This document shows positions 1 to 7,887 of a stretch of DNA of 27,677 bases, piece after piece; position 1 is the first letter of the stretch; each line of letters begins with the position of its first letter. The notes under the pieces were generated by a model that was given only the letters and a program-made list of their open reading frames with translations, was not told where the DNA came from and did no database searches. The stretch lies in NCBI GenBank assembly GCA_047638715.1, contig JBLIMK010000051.1, positions 1 through 27,677 on the forward strand. The letters run 5' to 3'. The position numbers were made by a program, and so were the translations under genes. Source of the stretch: SHLQ01 sp047638715 (GTDB lineage Bacteria; Actinomycetota; Acidimicrobiia; Acidimicrobiales; SHLQ01).

Positions 1-129
1 CTCAGTGCAGATATCAGTCTCGGCGAGTTCATGAGTCGGTTCCACGGACACAACGAGCGCATCGACATCGAGTCGCTCCGGCTTACCACGAAGCTCTGGC
101 TGGATGTCTGCGACCGACTCTGGGTCTAG
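1..129 (+). CDS. 3' end of an unidentified protein (partial)
   Basis: The frame starting at base 1 is open and ends in TAG at 127-129, giving 42 residues that end in LDVCDRLWV. It contains a charged stretch (RFHGHNERIDIESLRL) followed by an aromatic end. The gene begins outside the window and I do not recognise the family. It is followed directly by repeat-rich noncoding DNA, so it is probably the last gene of its transcription unit. The reading frame is the only evidence; a chance open frame of this length is possible. Confidence 0.45.
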   Translation, partial: LSADISLGEFMSRFHGHNERIDIESLRLTTKLWLDVCDRLWV

Positions 130-156
130 TCCTGACGCAGAGGGCCAGCGGCCAGC

Positions 157-309
157 CACACATCACCACGACCGGCCCTGACGAACCGGGAGGCGCGGGA
201 AACACCACCCACACATCACGACAACCGGCCCTGACGAACCGGGCGGCGCGGGAAACACCACCCACACATCACGACAACCGGCCCTGGCAGACGGAGCGGT
301 GCGGGAAAC
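157..309. repeat. 53-bp tandem repeat, about 2.9 copies
   Basis: Three head-to-tail copies lie at 157-209, 210-262 and 263-309 (the last is cut short). Anchor sequence CCGGCCCTG begins at 172, 225 and 278, an exact 53-bp period. Copies 1 and 2 differ at only a few positions; copy 3 diverges after CCGGCCCTG. Open frames through it merely translate the repeat and have no protein-like character. It occupies most of the 276-bp gap between the partial gene and the GGDEF-like gene. Its role is unknown; there are no spacers, so it is not CRISPR. Confidence 0.85.
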
Positions 310-318
310 TAGGTCGTT

Positions 319-359
319 CGGACTAAAGGGAATAGGCCTCGGACTAAAGGGAATAGGCC
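319..359. repeat. Two direct copies of a 20-bp motif, 21-bp spacing
   Basis: The sequence CGGACTAAAGGGAATAGGCC occurs perfectly at 319-338 and again at 340-359, separated by one T. The 21-bp period is two helical turns, so both copies face the same side of DNA, as expected for paired activator sites or a duplicated promoter element. It lies 47 bp upstream of the start of the GGDEF-like gene. The regulatory role is inferred. Confidence 0.6.
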
Positions 360-405
360 ATTGTGACGAAACCTTTGGTGCGGGCATGTTGATCGGAGCA
401 TCGGA

Positions 406-963
406 ATGGTTACAACACTCTTTGACGGGAGTTCGCTCCTCTTGCAAGACGACCTCCTTCATCAACCCCTGGAAGACACGCTGTTCGACATCGAGCCGTG
501 GCATCTCCCGCTCGACCATCTGGCGTCGTCGATCCGACAGGTGTTCGCTGCGTATGACAACGAGGGGGCGCTCCTCGTCGTCGAGATCGATGAGATCCAT
601 CCGCTCCGGGCCGAGCGCCAAGGGTCTCTCCTCGACCACGTCGCAGGCATTGCGCGGTCATCGATCCGGAGATTGGACATTCTCGAGCAGGTCGACGCCC
701 GGACCATCGCCATTGGCTTGCCCGGTTCGGGTCGTATCGGCATGACGAGGGTCGCGGATGCGATTCGTCAACGGGTCGCAGCTTCGGTTGTCGACATCGA
801 CACGTCGATGGCAACGACCGTGACGATCGGCGCCGTCCACACGACAGAGTCAAAGCTCGTCGATATCGACGACCTGCTCCTCGCCGCTCGGGTCAACCTC
901 GACTCTGCCCGAGCCGCCGGTGGAAACCGCACGAATTGGTCCGACTGGTCGTCGTTTCACTAG
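406..963 (+). CDS. Degenerate GGDEF-domain protein
   Basis: 185 aa, soluble, with no membrane segment or sensor domain visible. Residues ~50-180 follow the diguanylate cyclase fold: a hydrophobic strand with acidic residues (ALLVVEIDEIHPL), then IRRLDILEQ, then a strand VTIGAVHT resembling the family's SIGVA strand, and a C-terminal helix ending SARAAGGN like the family's AKxxGRN. At the active-site hairpin the GGDEF signature is replaced by DARTI (residues 97-101), so c-di-GMP synthesis is unlikely. An RxxD motif (R88-D91) sits five residues upstream, exactly where the inhibitory c-di-GMP-binding I-site lies, so it could be a receptor. The start at 406 has a GGAG seven bases upstream (395-398). 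Its stop overlaps the stop of the convergent reductase gene by 4 bp (960-963). Family assignment is by pattern only. Confidence 0.7.
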   Translation: MVTTLFDGSSLLLQDDLLHQPLEDTLFDIEPWHLPLDHLASSIRQVFAAYDNEGALLVVEIDEIHPLRAERQGSLLDHVAGIARSSIRRLDILEQVDARTIAIGLPGSGRIGMTRVADAIRQRVAASVVDIDTSMATTVTIGAVHTTESKLVDIDDLLLAARVNLDSARAAGGNRTNWSDWSSFH

Positions 964-1328
964 TCAGAAGCGTCGAGCGTCACGATATTGAGCGGGCCAC
1001 GCCGAACGCTGGCAGTCGCATCTCGGCGTTTCCCACAGAACCAGACGGCGGCCTGATCATCGGCTTCGAGATTCTTCAACCACTGCGAGCCGCTCCGCAC
1101 CGTGGAGACCAAGACGCGGTTCCCAACTCGAAAGCCGAGCACCGGTACTTCTCGTGGCTCACCGCTCACGCGACCCGTGCTCTCCAAGACGACGGCACCA
1201 AGACCGATCGGCAATGGCGAGCCCAGTCCTACTTTGACCAACGGCTTGACCACACGATTGACGTTGCGAAAGACCGCTTTGGAGATGTCGTTCGACGCCT
1301 TGGATTCCTCAGATGTCGCCATATTCAT
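960..1328 (-). CDS. Deazaflavin (F420)-dependent nitroreductase-family protein
   Basis: 122 aa from the ATG at 1328. The core (STGRVSGEPREVPVLGF, then VLVSTVRSGSQWLKNLEAD, then VWFCGKRRDA) matches the Ddn/F420H(2)-dependent quinone reductase family (split beta-barrel) common in actinobacteria. These small proteins use reduced F420 to reduce quinones or other acceptors; the natural substrate here cannot be told. The start codon shares its A with the stop of the upstream gene (TGATG at 1330-1326), a classic translational-coupling arrangement, so I prefer it over the in-frame TTG at 1331. It is the last gene of a three-gene minus-strand unit headed by the LuxR regulator. Confidence 0.8.
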   Translation of the reverse strand: MNMATSEESKASNDISKAVFRNVNRVVKPLVKVGLGSPLPIGLGAVVLESTGRVSGEPREVPVLGFRVGNRVLVSTVRSGSQWLKNLEADDQAAVWFCGKRRDATASVRRGPLNIVTLDASD

Positions 1329-1783
1329 CAACCCGATTCTCGTGCTGGTTCGATTACTGAAACGTAGTCGACCAGTCGGCTCGCGATCTCAAACGTGATC
1401 TCGGGATCCTCAAGATCTGGTTCGATCCATGATTCCGAGACGCGACGCCAATTATCTGCGCCGTAGAACACGTCCATCTGCGGCTCTTTGCCGAGCTCTC
1501 TTCGCCACGACTTCTCGCTCGTACGAATCCGATCGATCACCGACACGTTTCGTTGCATCTCCTTGTGCTCGGAATGAAATCCGATCTCCAGGGCCATACC
1601 TTCGACGCCGTCTACATAACGGCGCGAAAGGAGCTGCGCCTCGTAGTGCTCCTTCGTTGGAGCCTCCGTGTCAAACCACACCTTTACGCCTCGACGATGC
1701 GCTCGCACGCGAACGTCACCGATCTCGGCGGGCGTCATCGCCCGAACCAATTCGGCAACCTCGTCGAAGGCGGTCAACTCCAT
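1328..1783 (-). CDS. Unidentified 151-aa protein
   Basis: 151 aa, soluble and strongly charged, with no signal peptide or membrane segment. I do not recognise the family. The N-terminal part (residues ~1-60) contains VRAHRRGVKVWFDTEAPTKE and a segment with EAQLLSRRYVDG; the central part has LEIGFHSEHKE; the C-terminal part is rich in Trp, Glu and Asp (SWIEPDLEDPEITFE). Regular alternation of charged and hydrophobic residues argues for a real gene. It starts 19 bp after the LuxR stop, and its own stop overlaps the start of the F420-type reductase, so all three are probably co-transcribed. No catalytic motif can be assigned. Confidence 0.75.
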   Translation of the reverse strand: MELTAFDEVAELVRAMTPAEIGDVRVRAHRRGVKVWFDTEAPTKEHYEAQLLSRRYVDGVEGMALEIGFHSEHKEMQRNVSVIDRIRTSEKSWRRELGKEPQMDVFYGADNWRRVSESWIEPDLEDPEITFEIASRLVDYVSVIEPARESG

Positions 1784-1802
1784 ATCTCAGAGCGTACGCC
1801 GT

Positions 1803-4073
1803 TCAGCTTGCGGTCTCGACCGGCCCCAAGAGTCCGAGTTCGTTTGCCCGTTCAACAATGGACTCACGTCCGTGAATACCAAGTTTGTGTCGAATCGAGG
1901 TCAGGTGGGTTTTGATCGTGTTCTCAGAGACGTGCAGCTGTTCGGCAAGCTCTTTTCTGGGTAACCGATGTGGAAGGAGCACCAACACGGCCTGCTCCCG
2001 ATCGGTGAGCTCGCGCGCCCCGATCGGTAGGTCTTCAACATCGCGAGCGACGAACCGAATCTCGGCTTCAACAGCACGAACCCGCTTCTCGAAGTGCGGA
2101 TCTGGCATTGCACCGATCGCCGCCTTGGCACCGCGCAGCGCCGCCCGGGCACCGTCGATGTCTCCTGTCCGGTGAAGAATTCGCGCGTCCTGTAAGTCGA
2201 TGGCGGCATCGTGAAGAGGTTCCCGGTGATCCGCTGCGAGCTCGCGTGCGCGGTCGAGGTCTTCTTTCGCATCCGCTGGGAGCCCCAATGCAAGCTTCGC
2301 TATCGAACGCGCTAGGTAGGACAGCGTTGGTTGCAGTTGGCGTTCATCAGCCGAGCCGATCATCGACAACGCCTGGTCAGCATGGGCCAACGCGCCTTCT
2401 GGATCGCCGCGCTCCGCCTCGATCATTGCGAGGTAGCCATAACAAAAGATGACCTCGATCAACATGTTCGAGGGTCGTGCTATCTCGAGCCCCGCCGCAA
2501 AAAGATCGTGGCTGCGGTCCAGATCGCCGTCCCAGAAAGCAGCACACCCAGCAGCTGAAGACGCCGCTCCTCTTCCCGAATCGATCCGTACGAAGAGGCC
2601 ACCGACATCTTCTGAACGTGGGTAGCTCGATTCTTGTGCCAAAGCGTCGTTCGCCCAGTGGAGCATCTGCCCGAGGTCGCCGATGTGACGAGCCTTGTGC
2701 GACCTGATCGTCGGAAGCTGCGTGCGAAGTACCTCTTGCTCGATATCGGTATCTGCCGCTGCGAGCGCGCTGTCCATCCACTGTTCGAGTTCGTCGTAGC
2801 GGCGGAGGTTGAGCATCGTCCACGACATCAATAGACAGGTCTCTGTCCGCAGATTTTCGGGAGGGCCCAGCCCGTCTACCCAGTCGATAACGGTGTCGAA
2901 GTGACCAGCGTTTGAGAAAAGCGACGAGCTCGATGTGATCAACGTCTCCGCTCGGCGGATGTCGGCCCCGGCGCTGGCGTGCAGGACAGCTTCGTGGACG
3001 TCACCGCGCGCTTCGAACCACAACGATGCCCGGCGATGTAGCTCGGCGAGCTGCTCGGGATGATCTGCGGCCAGGGCCGAACGAAGATGCTCTCGGAACA
3101 AGGGGTGGTAGTGAAAGACAGTCGCTGCTTCATCCAACGCTGACGTGAACACGTTTTCAGCGACGAGGCCGCGCAACACCTTCAGACTTCCGATCTGGCC
3201 GGTCAACGCATCGCACAAGTCGGGGTCGAGCACAGACACGATGCTCGTGGCCAGCACGAACGCTCGAACGTCATCGGTGACTCCGTCCATGGCCTCGACA
3301 GCAAGATATTCGGTGAGGTGGCGTGTATCTCCAGCGAAGCGCTCGAGCTGTGCGTCGATGTCGGGATCATCTCGGAGCGTGAGTCCCGCCAGATACAACC
3401 CGACCGGCCAACCCTCGGTCCGCGAATCGAGTCGCTCGAGCTGGGCGACCGTGAGATTGGAGAGGCCGAACGCCGAACGCAGCAGCATCTCGGACTCCTC
3501 GCCGCTGAACGCGAGTTCAGCGATTCGAGCTTCGGTCAGCAAGCCTTGGCTCCTAAGGCGGCCCACGGGCAATCCCAGATCGCTGCGAGAGGTGCAGATG
3601 ATTCGCAAGTTCGGCACCGGCCTGCGAAGCCAATCGCCCAATTGTTGCTCGATGACTTCGCTCTCGATGAGGTGCATGTCATCGAGGACGAGAAGGTACT
3701 TGTCGCCGGCGGCCTCGACCGCCGAGCGCAGTGCGAGAATCGCCGCGTCGACACCCCCCGTGGACAGATGGTCATACGTCTGATCGGCTCCGGGAACTCC
3801 GGCGGCGCTCAGCGCTGCCGCGACATATGTCCAGAACCTGGCCGGGTTTGCGTCCGCGGACTCGAGGGACAACCAAGCAACAGGGTCGCCGAGGCTGTGA
3901 ATGAGCTGAACTGCCGCTGTCGTTTTGCCGTAGCCAGGAGGGGCGACGATCGCGGTCAGGGCTGCGTCGGAGGAGGAAAGCTCGCGTATCAGTTGCTCTC
4001 GAGGCACCGTCTGTGCGGGAAGCATTGGCGGCCTGAGTTTGGCCCAGACCAGCGGAATCGGAGGTGCGATCAC
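1803..4073 (-). CDS. MalT/LAL-type LuxR family transcriptional regulator
   Basis: 756 aa. The order of parts is that of large ATP-binding LuxR (MalT-like, STAND) regulators. The N-terminus carries AKLRPPMLP, typical of the family, then Walker A APPGYGKTT (K50) and Walker B LLVLDDMH near residue 130, followed by a sensor arginine region (ICTSRSDLGLP). A winged-helix section contains TEGWPVGLYLAGL. A long helical-repeat middle region (~350-680) follows, and a C-terminal LuxR helix-turn-helix starts at LTDREQAVLVLL and includes VSENTIKTHLTSIRHKLG. Such proteins bind a ligand in the helical repeats, use ATP binding to oligomerise and activate transcription. The start is a GTG; the upstream AAGGGG sits almost against it, so the start is not certain. 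A 13-bp inverted repeat lies about 50 bp upstream. Downstream co-oriented genes suggest it heads its own operon. Confidence 0.9.
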   Translation of the reverse strand: MIAPPIPLVWAKLRPPMLPAQTVPREQLIRELSSSDAALTAIVAPPGYGKTTAAVQLIHSLGDPVAWLSLESADANPARFWTYVAAALSAAGVPGADQTYDHLSTGGVDAAILALRSAVEAAGDKYLLVLDDMHLIESEVIEQQLGDWLRRPVPNLRIICTSRSDLGLPVGRLRSQGLLTEARIAELAFSGEESEMLLRSAFGLSNLTVAQLERLDSRTEGWPVGLYLAGLTLRDDPDIDAQLERFAGDTRHLTEYLAVEAMDGVTDDVRAFVLATSIVSVLDPDLCDALTGQIGSLKVLRGLVAENVFTSALDEAATVFHYHPLFREHLRSALAADHPEQLAELHRRASLWFEARGDVHEAVLHASAGADIRRAETLITSSSSLFSNAGHFDTVIDWVDGLGPPENLRTETCLLMSWTMLNLRRYDELEQWMDSALAAADTDIEQEVLRTQLPTIRSHKARHIGDLGQMLHWANDALAQESSYPRSEDVGGLFVRIDSGRGAASSAAGCAAFWDGDLDRSHDLFAAGLEIARPSNMLIEVIFCYGYLAMIEAERGDPEGALAHADQALSMIGSADERQLQPTLSYLARSIAKLALGLPADAKEDLDRARELAADHREPLHDAAIDLQDARILHRTGDIDGARAALRGAKAAIGAMPDPHFEKRVRAVEAEIRFVARDVEDLPIGARELTDREQAVLVLLPHRLPRKELAEQLHVSENTIKTHLTSIRHKLGIHGRESIVERANELGLLGPVETAS

Positions 4074-4120
4074 CCCTTCAGGGTGCCAACGATCGACCCG
4101 ACTCTCCTCACCCGCATCCT

Positions 4121-4159
4121 CGAATCACCCATGCCCGGACCGGCCCCATGGGTGATTCG
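4121..4159. promoter_or_regulatory. 13-bp perfect inverted repeat between divergent genes
   Basis: CGAATCACCCATG (4121-4133) is perfectly mirrored by CATGGGTGATTCG (4147-4159) around a 13-bp GC-rich centre. It lies between the divergent LuxR gene (start 4073) and SRPBCC-type gene (start 4240). No T-run follows on either strand and neither neighbouring gene ends here, so an operator or a cruciform/RNA hairpin is more likely than a terminator. Which gene it controls is unknown. Confidence 0.55.
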
Positions 4160-4239
4160 TTGTCGGGGGCGATGTTGTCGATCGCAGCAGTCGGTTTGAT
4201 GGGCTCCTCGGATCGGCCGGTTCGAAGGAAGGACGCATC

Positions 4240-4734
4240 ATGGAGTTCAAAAAGAAGATCGGCATACAGGCCTCGACCGACCGGGTCTGGCAGGTCGTTG
4301 CTCACGAGTTCGATTCGGTCGGAACCTGGTCATCCGCGATCGCCTCGTCGGCCGCAAACCACGATGTGGCGGTACCCGAGGGAGCCACGGTCGGAGGGCG
4401 GGTGTGCGCGACATCAGGCTTTGGCGAAATCGAGGAGACCTTCACGAAATACTCCGAATCGAACAAACAGTTCACGTTCGCCATCACCGGCATGCCTTTA
4501 TTCATCTCGCTCGCTCAGAAAACGATTCGTGTTCGCCCCACCGGCGCACAATTTGCCGAGGTCAGCATGCATATCCAGATGGAGACGACGGCGGTCGGCA
4601 AAGTGATAGGTCCCGTGTTCACGATCAAGTTGAAGGCCACGCTCAACACGTTCCTCGAAGAGTTGAAGAACTTTGTCGAGAACGAAGAGATCTCCTCGAA
4701 AAAGCGTAAACAACTCTCCAGGGCTGCGGCGTAA
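4240..4734 (+). CDS. SRPBCC/polyketide cyclase-type protein
   Basis: 164 aa. The N-terminus (KKIGIQASTDRVWQVVAHEFDSVGTW) and the later strand order resemble START/SRPBCC-fold proteins, in which an N-terminal beta strand is followed by A-x-x-x-x-VW and a long C-terminal helix closes a hydrophobic pocket. That helix is visible here (TIKLKATLNTFLEELKNFVENEE). There is no signal peptide, so the protein is cytoplasmic. The fold usually binds lipids, polyketides or other hydrophobic ligands; the ligand cannot be inferred. The start is well supported by AAGGAAGGA six bases upstream. The last ~15 residues are a basic tail (SSKKRKQLSRAAA). It stands alone, 65 bp ahead of the L,D-transpeptidase gene. 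Confidence 0.7.
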   Translation: MEFKKKIGIQASTDRVWQVVAHEFDSVGTWSSAIASSAANHDVAVPEGATVGGRVCATSGFGEIEETFTKYSESNKQFTFAITGMPLFISLAQKTIRVRPTGAQFAEVSMHIQMETTAVGKVIGPVFTIKLKATLNTFLEELKNFVENEEISSKKRKQLSRAAA

Positions 4735-4799
4735 TGTCGCATCGAGTTCGTGGTCGCGCCGACCGGACGGCTTTCAACTTGGCCCGCTAGTGTCGTCTC

Positions 4800-5621
4800 G
4801 TGGTTCGGAGTACACGCAGGTTCCAATGCGCGCTTACAGCGCTCGCTCTGATCGGCGCGAGCTGCGGTGGAGCTTCAGCCAGCACGCTTCCGCTCGAGTC
4901 GACGACCACATCGACGACAGCCCCAACGACCACCGAGTCGATCGCGGCGCCTAGGACCACGAGCAGCGTCGCGCCCACGACGACAACGATCCCGGATCCC
5001 TATCGCACTCTGATAGCAACCGCACGAGACGCCACGTCGTACCTCACCGCCTACGACGGACCGGATGGGTTGCCGATCGCGCTCCCGTTCAGGGTCTCAA
5101 ATCCGCACCAGTTCGAGGGCCCACTGACTCTGATGGTCACCGAGGGCGACCTCGGAGATGACTGGGTCAAAGTGCAGCTACCCATTCGGCCGAACGAAAC
5201 GGAAGCCTGGATCCCCGCGTCGGACTACGTATTGAGCGAATCTCGTATCCGCGCCGAGGTCGAGCTGTCGTCGACGACGGTCCGCGTGTACGACGGCGAC
5301 GAACTCATTGCGGAATCTCAGGCAGCGATCGGAACCGAAAAGACTCCGACGCCGGTCGGGACGTTCTTCGTGGCTGCCAAGCGACTCAACCCTCCAGAAG
5401 AGTCCTACCTGGGTACCTGGGCCGTCGTGTTGTCCAGTTACTCCGAAGTCTTGCCATCGTTCAGTGGCGGCCTGCCCGTCATCGCGATTCACGGCACGAA
5501 CAATCCCGACGCCGAGCTGGGTCAGGCGATATCGAACGGCTGTGTTCGAGTTCCCGAGGAGGTAATCCAGTTCATTGCCGAGCACGTGCCGCTCGGCGCT
5601 CCGGTCGAAATCAGCGCCTAG
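4800..5621 (+). CDS. Exported L,D-transpeptidase (YkuD domain)
   Basis: 273 aa. The N-terminus is a signal peptide (RRFQCALTALALIGASCGG). The Cys at the cleavage region suggests a lipoprotein, though the residue before the last two is not the usual Leu. A Thr/Ser-rich linker (~residues 33-66) follows, then a small SH3-like beta region (~67-150), then the catalytic YkuD domain (~155-272). Its signature is complete: IAIHGTNN with the catalytic-site His, and SNGCVRVP with the nucleophilic Cys. Such enzymes form 3-3 cross-links in peptidoglycan or attach proteins to it, acting outside the membrane. The start is a GTG at 4800, chosen because the basic residues of the signal peptide follow at once; no strong ribosome-binding site is visible. 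The gene ends 19 bp before the convergent xanthine dehydrogenase gene. Confidence 0.88.
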   Translation: MVRSTRRFQCALTALALIGASCGGASASTLPLESTTTSTTAPTTTESIAAPRTTSSVAPTTTTIPDPYRTLIATARDATSYLTAYDGPDGLPIALPFRVSNPHQFEGPLTLMVTEGDLGDDWVKVQLPIRPNETEAWIPASDYVLSESRIRAEVELSSTTVRVYDGDELIAESQAAIGTEKTPTPVGTFFVAAKRLNPPEESYLGTWAVVLSSYSEVLPSFSGGLPVIAIHGTNNPDAELGQAISNGCVRVPEEVIQFIAEHVPLGAPVEISA

Positions 5622-5640
5622 AACGGCGCTCTCAGAACCC

Positions 5641-7887
5641 TCAGCGGTTTGCGGCCAGCGCTGCGAGGACTCGACTTGGGGTCAGTGGGAATTCGTCGAA
5701 CCACACGCCAGTGGCGTCGTGGACTGCGGCGATCACGGCTGGCGCATACGTGATGTACGGCATCTCGGCCATTCCTCGCGCACCCCATGGGCCCAGAGGA
5801 TCAGCGAGCTCCAAAATCACGCTCTCGACGTGTTCGGGAATATCGCCAATCCCGGGGATGAGGTAACTACTGAACCTCGGATTCCGAATCCGACCATCGG
5901 TCACGACGAGATTTTCGCTGAGGACGTAGCCATGTGCTTGCACAACTCCGCCCTCAATCTGGCCTCGCACGAGGCTTGGATTGATCGCTCGCCCGACATC
6001 GTGAGTGCTCGTGACGCGGTCGACCCGGATGTGCCCGGTCTCGGTATCGACCGAAACCTCCACCGCTTGCGCCATGTAACCGTAAGAGAAGTTCGGCTGA
6101 CCAACACCAGTCTCGCGGTCGAGCAAATCGGTCGGTGGCGGGGTGTAACGGAACCTACCGACAGCGGGTCTCTGTCCATCACGCCAAGCCTTCTCAGCTT
6201 CTTCGGCAGCACCAAGAATCGAGTTTCCTGCCATGAAGGTCATCCGCGATGCGGAAACGGACCCGCTGTCGCCCGTCGTAGCTGTGTCGGAAAAGTGCCC
6301 GCTGACATGGTCGAGCGGAACTCCGGTGGCCTCCGACGTCATCTGGTGGAAGACCTGATGCGCTCCCTGACCGACCTCGGCGCCACCATGATAGATCTCA
6401 GCGCTCGTCGGTATGTCGTCTCCCTCTTCACCATGGAGATGTATCTCGGCCTCGCATCGCTCCGGAAACCCGTCGCTAAATCCCACGTTCTTGTAACCGC
6501 TAGCAAAACCGCGTCCACGTTTCACCGCTGCGGTGGCCGACGGCAACGAAGCGATCGGAGCGAACGGGCGAGCCTCGAAGAAGTCACCATCGAGGTGGGC
6601 CTCTTCGGCGCACCGATCGATGACCTGGGGCAGCGTCACACCATCGGGCATGATCGCCTGCGTGATGCCGTTGCTTCCATCCTTGAGCACATTGCGACGC
6701 CGCAGTTCTACAGGATCGAGACCTAGGACCTCGGCGAGTTTGTTCATCTGGGTCTCGGCGACGAACGACCCTTGCGGCCCACCAAACCCCCTGAACGCAC
6801 CACCGGGAACCGTGGTCGTGTAGATCGCCTGACTATCGATGTGAGCGTTCGGCACCTCGTATGCACCCGCGACACTGAGGTGTGCGTTGCCGAGCACCTT
6901 GTTGGAGGTGTAGTTGTATGCCCCCGCATCGAGCATCACGTGTGCTTCGACCGCAGTAATCTTGCCGTTCTTGGTAGCGCCCAGCTTCGCGTGGATCGTG
7001 GCTCGGTGTCGTTTGTGATGGCCGATAATGGATTCTTCGCGCGACCACCGGCAATGGACCGGTCGATGAACGCCGAGCTCATGGAGTTTCCGGGCGGCGA
7101 GAGCCATGACGATTTGCAATGACATGTCCTCCTTGCCACCAAAGGCCCCACCGATCGCGGCGTAAATGACTCGAACTTCGTCACTCGGAACATCGAGCGC
7201 GTGCGCTATCTGCTGTTGGTCTTCCCATGCCCATTGACCACCCGTCTCAACCGTGGTCCGACCTTCATCGTCGATCCACGCAGTCGCAGCCTCGACCTGC
7301 AAGTAGGCATGTTCCTGGTACGGCAACTGGTAGGTCCCATCGACGACAACGTCGGCGTCGGCCCAGCCACGTTCCATGTCGCCTTTGCGAATGCGAAGCT
7401 CGTAATACGTATTCGATCCAGTCTCGGGATGAACCAGAACCTCGTCGGTGCGGGCGGCAACGATGTCGTCGACCACCGTCAGGCGTTCCCACTCGATCTC
7501 GATTAGCGCTGCCGCGGCGGATGCCTCGTTCGCCGTCTCGGCAATCACGATCGCAACTTTGTCCGCCTCCCACCGGCTTATCGTCGGGTCGACCGCAGAC
7601 CGGCCCGTGTGGTTCAGGCCGACCATGACCGGCTGATCGAACATCGTGAGTCCGTACTCATTTACGGGGACGTCAGCTGCCGTGACGACGGCAACTACCC
7701 CGTCCGCCGAAGCTGCCTTCGACGTATCGATAGACAACATCTGCGCGTGAGGCTCGTTCGAGAACACGATCGATGCGAAGAGTGCATTCGCAGGTACACG
7801 GTCGCCTGAATAGCCTGCGGCGCCGGTGACCTTGTCGCGGGCATCTATGCGTATTTCTCTAGTTCCAACGGCGTGAAGTTCAGTCAT
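5641..7887 (-). CDS. Xanthine dehydrogenase-family molybdopterin-binding subunit
   Basis: 748 aa, the usual length for a separate large subunit. The N-terminal part has RIDARDKVTGAAGYSGD, the typical beginning of the aldehyde oxidase/xanthine dehydrogenase a/b hammerhead. Molybdenum-cofactor loops follow: GGAFGGKEDMS, PGGAFRGFGGPQ, GGAEVGQGAHQ and GPWGARGMAEMP, the last carrying the glutamate expected to act as active-site base. It would hydroxylate an N-heterocycle or aldehyde in the cytoplasm; the substrate is not identifiable. The start at 7887 overlaps the end of the FAD/2Fe-2S gene by 8 bp (ATGACTGA), so the two are translated together and form one enzyme. No XdhC or MocA-type maturation gene is present in the window. 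No copy of the CTTTACA palindrome lies upstream of this operon. Confidence 0.92.
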   Translation of the reverse strand: MTELHAVGTREIRIDARDKVTGAAGYSGDRVPANALFASIVFSNEPHAQMLSIDTSKAASADGVVAVVTAADVPVNEYGLTMFDQPVMVGLNHTGRSAVDPTISRWEADKVAIVIAETANEASAAAALIEIEWERLTVVDDIVAARTDEVLVHPETGSNTYYELRIRKGDMERGWADADVVVDGTYQLPYQEHAYLQVEAATAWIDDEGRTTVETGGQWAWEDQQQIAHALDVPSDEVRVIYAAIGGAFGGKEDMSLQIVMALAARKLHELGVHRPVHCRWSREESIIGHHKRHRATIHAKLGATKNGKITAVEAHVMLDAGAYNYTSNKVLGNAHLSVAGAYEVPNAHIDSQAIYTTTVPGGAFRGFGGPQGSFVAETQMNKLAEVLGLDPVELRRRNVLKDGSNGITQAIMPDGVTLPQVIDRCAEEAHLDGDFFEARPFAPIASLPSATAAVKRGRGFASGYKNVGFSDGFPERCEAEIHLHGEEGDDIPTSAEIYHGGAEVGQGAHQVFHQMTSEATGVPLDHVSGHFSDTATTGDSGSVSASRMTFMAGNSILGAAEEAEKAWRDGQRPAVGRFRYTPPPTDLLDRETGVGQPNFSYGYMAQAVEVSVDTETGHIRVDRVTSTHDVGRAINPSLVRGQIEGGVVQAHGYVLSENLVVTDGRIRNPRFSSYLIPGIGDIPEHVESVILELADPLGPWGARGMAEMPYITYAPAVIAAVHDATGVWFDEFPLTPSRVLAALAANR

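Noticed and set aside
157..309. CRISPR array
   Set aside because: The repeats are directly adjacent with no unique spacers, and there are no cas genes.
3318..4199. 293-aa plus-strand frame opposite the LuxR regulator gene
   Set aside because: Arg-rich, with no domain, and antisense to a well-supported regulator.
5613..5630. AGCGCC/GGCGCT hairpin around the stop codon of the L,D-transpeptidase gene
   Set aside because: Only six paired bases with no T-run; too weak to call a terminator.
5575..6726. 383-aa plus-strand frame opposite the xanthine dehydrogenase subunit gene
   Set aside because: The opposite strand codes for a complete, motif-rich enzyme; this frame has no recognisable features and is an antisense shadow typical of high-GC DNA.
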